A DNA stretch of 6,803 nt from an uncultured Oscillospiraceae bacterium. GTDB lineage: Bacteria; Bacillota; Clostridia; Oscillospirales; Oscillospiraceae. How positions within the stretch are numbered: the stretch's first letter is position 1; the number at the start of each line of letters is the position of its first letter. The notes beneath the pieces were generated by a model that saw only the letters and a list, made by a program, of their open reading frames with translations, ran no database searches and was not told where the DNA came from. The translations under genes and the position numbers were made by a program. This document shows positions 5,909-6,803 of the stretch, piece after piece. The stretch spans positions 1-6,803 of the forward strand of contig CAKUNB010000084.1 of assembly GCA_934668285.1 (NCBI GenBank), in the 5' to 3' direction.

Positions 5909-6803
5909 ATGAAAAATACAATCAACCGTTCCATTCTGCGCGTGATGGCCTGCGTGCTGACCCTCGCCCTTCTGACGACGGCGGTCGGCGCGATGGGCGC
6001 GCGGCGCGATACGACCAAGGATGAAAACGGCCTGCCCGCAGCGTCGAAGAAGGACGAGATCGTCTATGTCTTCACGGATGCGGAGGGCAACACGAAGAAC
6101 ATTCTCGTCAGCGACTGGCTGACCAATCCCCAGAAGAGCGCCACGCTCGCAGATTGCTCCGATCTGAGCAATCTGGAAAATGTGAAGGGCGACGGCAGCT
6201 ACGAGACCGGCGCGGACGGCGCGCTGACATGGCAGGCCGACGGCGAGGACATTTACTATCAGGGCACGACCGACAAGACCCCTGCGGTGTCCATGCAGGT
6301 CGAGTATCTGCTCGACGGGCAGAAGATCTCCGCCTCGGAGCTTGCGGGCAAGAGCGGCGTTGTGACCATCCGCTATCACTACACCAACAATGAGACGCGG
6401 CAGGTGGAGATCAACGGCAAGCAGGAAACGGTCTGTGTTCCCTTCGCGGTGCTGACCGGCCTGATGCTGGACAACGAGCACTTCCGCAACGTGACCGTGA
6501 GCAACGGCAAGCTGGTCAACGACGGCCAGCGCACGGTCATCCTTGGCTTTGCGCTGCCCGGCATGAACGCCGTGCTGGACACCGATCTCCTGCCGGAGAG
6601 CGTGGAGATCACCGCCGACGTGACGGATTTCAGCCTGAGCACCACGATGACGCTGGTGACCAACGAGCCGTTCAGCGCGCTGAACCTTGAGGAAACGGAT
6701 GAAATCGAAGCCGAGCTGACCGATGCTTTGCAGCAGCTGACCGACGCGATGGATCAGCTGATGGACGGCTCGTCCAAGCTGTATGACGGCATGACCGAGC
6801 TGC
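5909..6803 (+). CDS. Exported protein entering YhgE/Pip-like LxxG repeats (3' end outside window)
   Basis: The ATG at 5909 follows a near-perfect AGGAGGT (5894-5900) that overlaps the MMPL stop. The frame stays open to the window edge, giving 298 residues. Residues 1-28 form a signal peptide or N-terminal anchor: basic MKNTINRSILR, a hydrophobic core, then AVGA as a plausible cleavage site. There is no lipobox Cys. Residues ~45-265 look like a beta-rich extracytoplasmic domain. From about 272 a helical, coiled-coil-like region begins and shows heptad LxxG units (LMDGSSK, LYDGMTE) at 284-298. Such repeats are the signature of YhgE/Pip and related phage-receptor or secretion-accessory proteins, which usually end in membrane segments; that part is not visible. 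Tight coupling to the MMPL gene suggests an extracytoplasmic partner of the exporter (inference). Confidence 0.82.
   Translation, partial: MKNTINRSILRVMACVLTLALLTTAVGAMGARRDTTKDENGLPAASKKDEIVYVFTDAEGNTKNILVSDWLTNPQKSATLADCSDLSNLENVKGDGSYETGADGALTWQADGEDIYYQGTTDKTPAVSMQVEYLLDGQKISASELAGKSGVVTIRYHYTNNETRQVEINGKQETVCVPFAVLTGLMLDNEHFRNVTVSNGKLVNDGQRTVILGFALPGMNAVLDTDLLPESVEITADVTDFSLSTTMTLVTNEPFSALNLEETDEIEAELTDALQQLTDAMDQLMDGSSKLYDGMTEL

Noticed and set aside
3604..6018. 804-codon minus-strand open frame covering the DUF308 and MMPL genes
   Set aside because: Its product is an Arg/His/Gln-rich composition with no recognisable domain, exactly antisense to two genes with clear families, membrane segments and ribosome binding sites. 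It is an artefact of high-GC codon use.

Overview
The window is GC-rich (about 60% by eye). It looks like a chromosomal segment from a high-GC gut Clostridia, most likely Oscillospiraceae or Ruminococcaceae. That assignment is inferred from codon use, strong GGAGG-type ribosome binding sites, a LytTR/AgrC-type two-component relic, a Clostridia-style surface-protein relic, and short palindromic intergenic repeats of a kind I associate with those genomes. No RNA gene, CRISPR array, transposase or phage gene is visible.

Layout, left to right. (1) Bases 1-730: the 3' part of an alpha/beta-hydrolase (HSL-type esterase/lipase) gene, with its catalytic triad intact. (2) Bases 731-1840: no intact gene. 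It holds a nested inverted-repeat element (738-964), a strong intrinsic terminator (977-1013), a minus-strand relic of a large surface protein truncated at both ends (about 1030-1689), a short palindromic repeat, and a well-formed sigma-A-type promoter (1788-1816). (3) Bases 1841-2382: the wreck of a two-component system. The first ~40 codons of a response regulator, broken by a TAG, are joined out of frame to the C-terminal GHKL ATPase domain of its sensor kinase. (4) Bases 2401-2967: an intact TetR-family regulator, 18 bases after the relic, with its own terminator. (5) Bases 2993-3223: an intergenic region with further palindromes and a long inverted repeat just ahead of the next operon. 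(6) Bases 3236-6803: a tightly coupled same-strand operon. It encodes a six-TM DUF308/HdeD-like membrane protein, a 690-residue two-halved MMPL/RND transporter, and a secreted or membrane-anchored protein that enters YhgE/Pip-like LxxG repeats just before running off the window.

Working picture (inference): the TetR regulator probably controls the downstream membrane operon, in which the MMPL protein is a proton-driven exporter. The LxxG-repeat protein and the DUF308 protein would be its extracytoplasmic and membrane partners. The left half is a decay zone where two older loci have been reduced to fragments among repeats. The surviving promoter of the dead two-component system may now transcribe the TetR gene. 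The most system-like unit is TetR / DUF308 / MMPL / LxxG-repeat protein. Its parts belong to known families, but its substrate cannot be read from the sequence.
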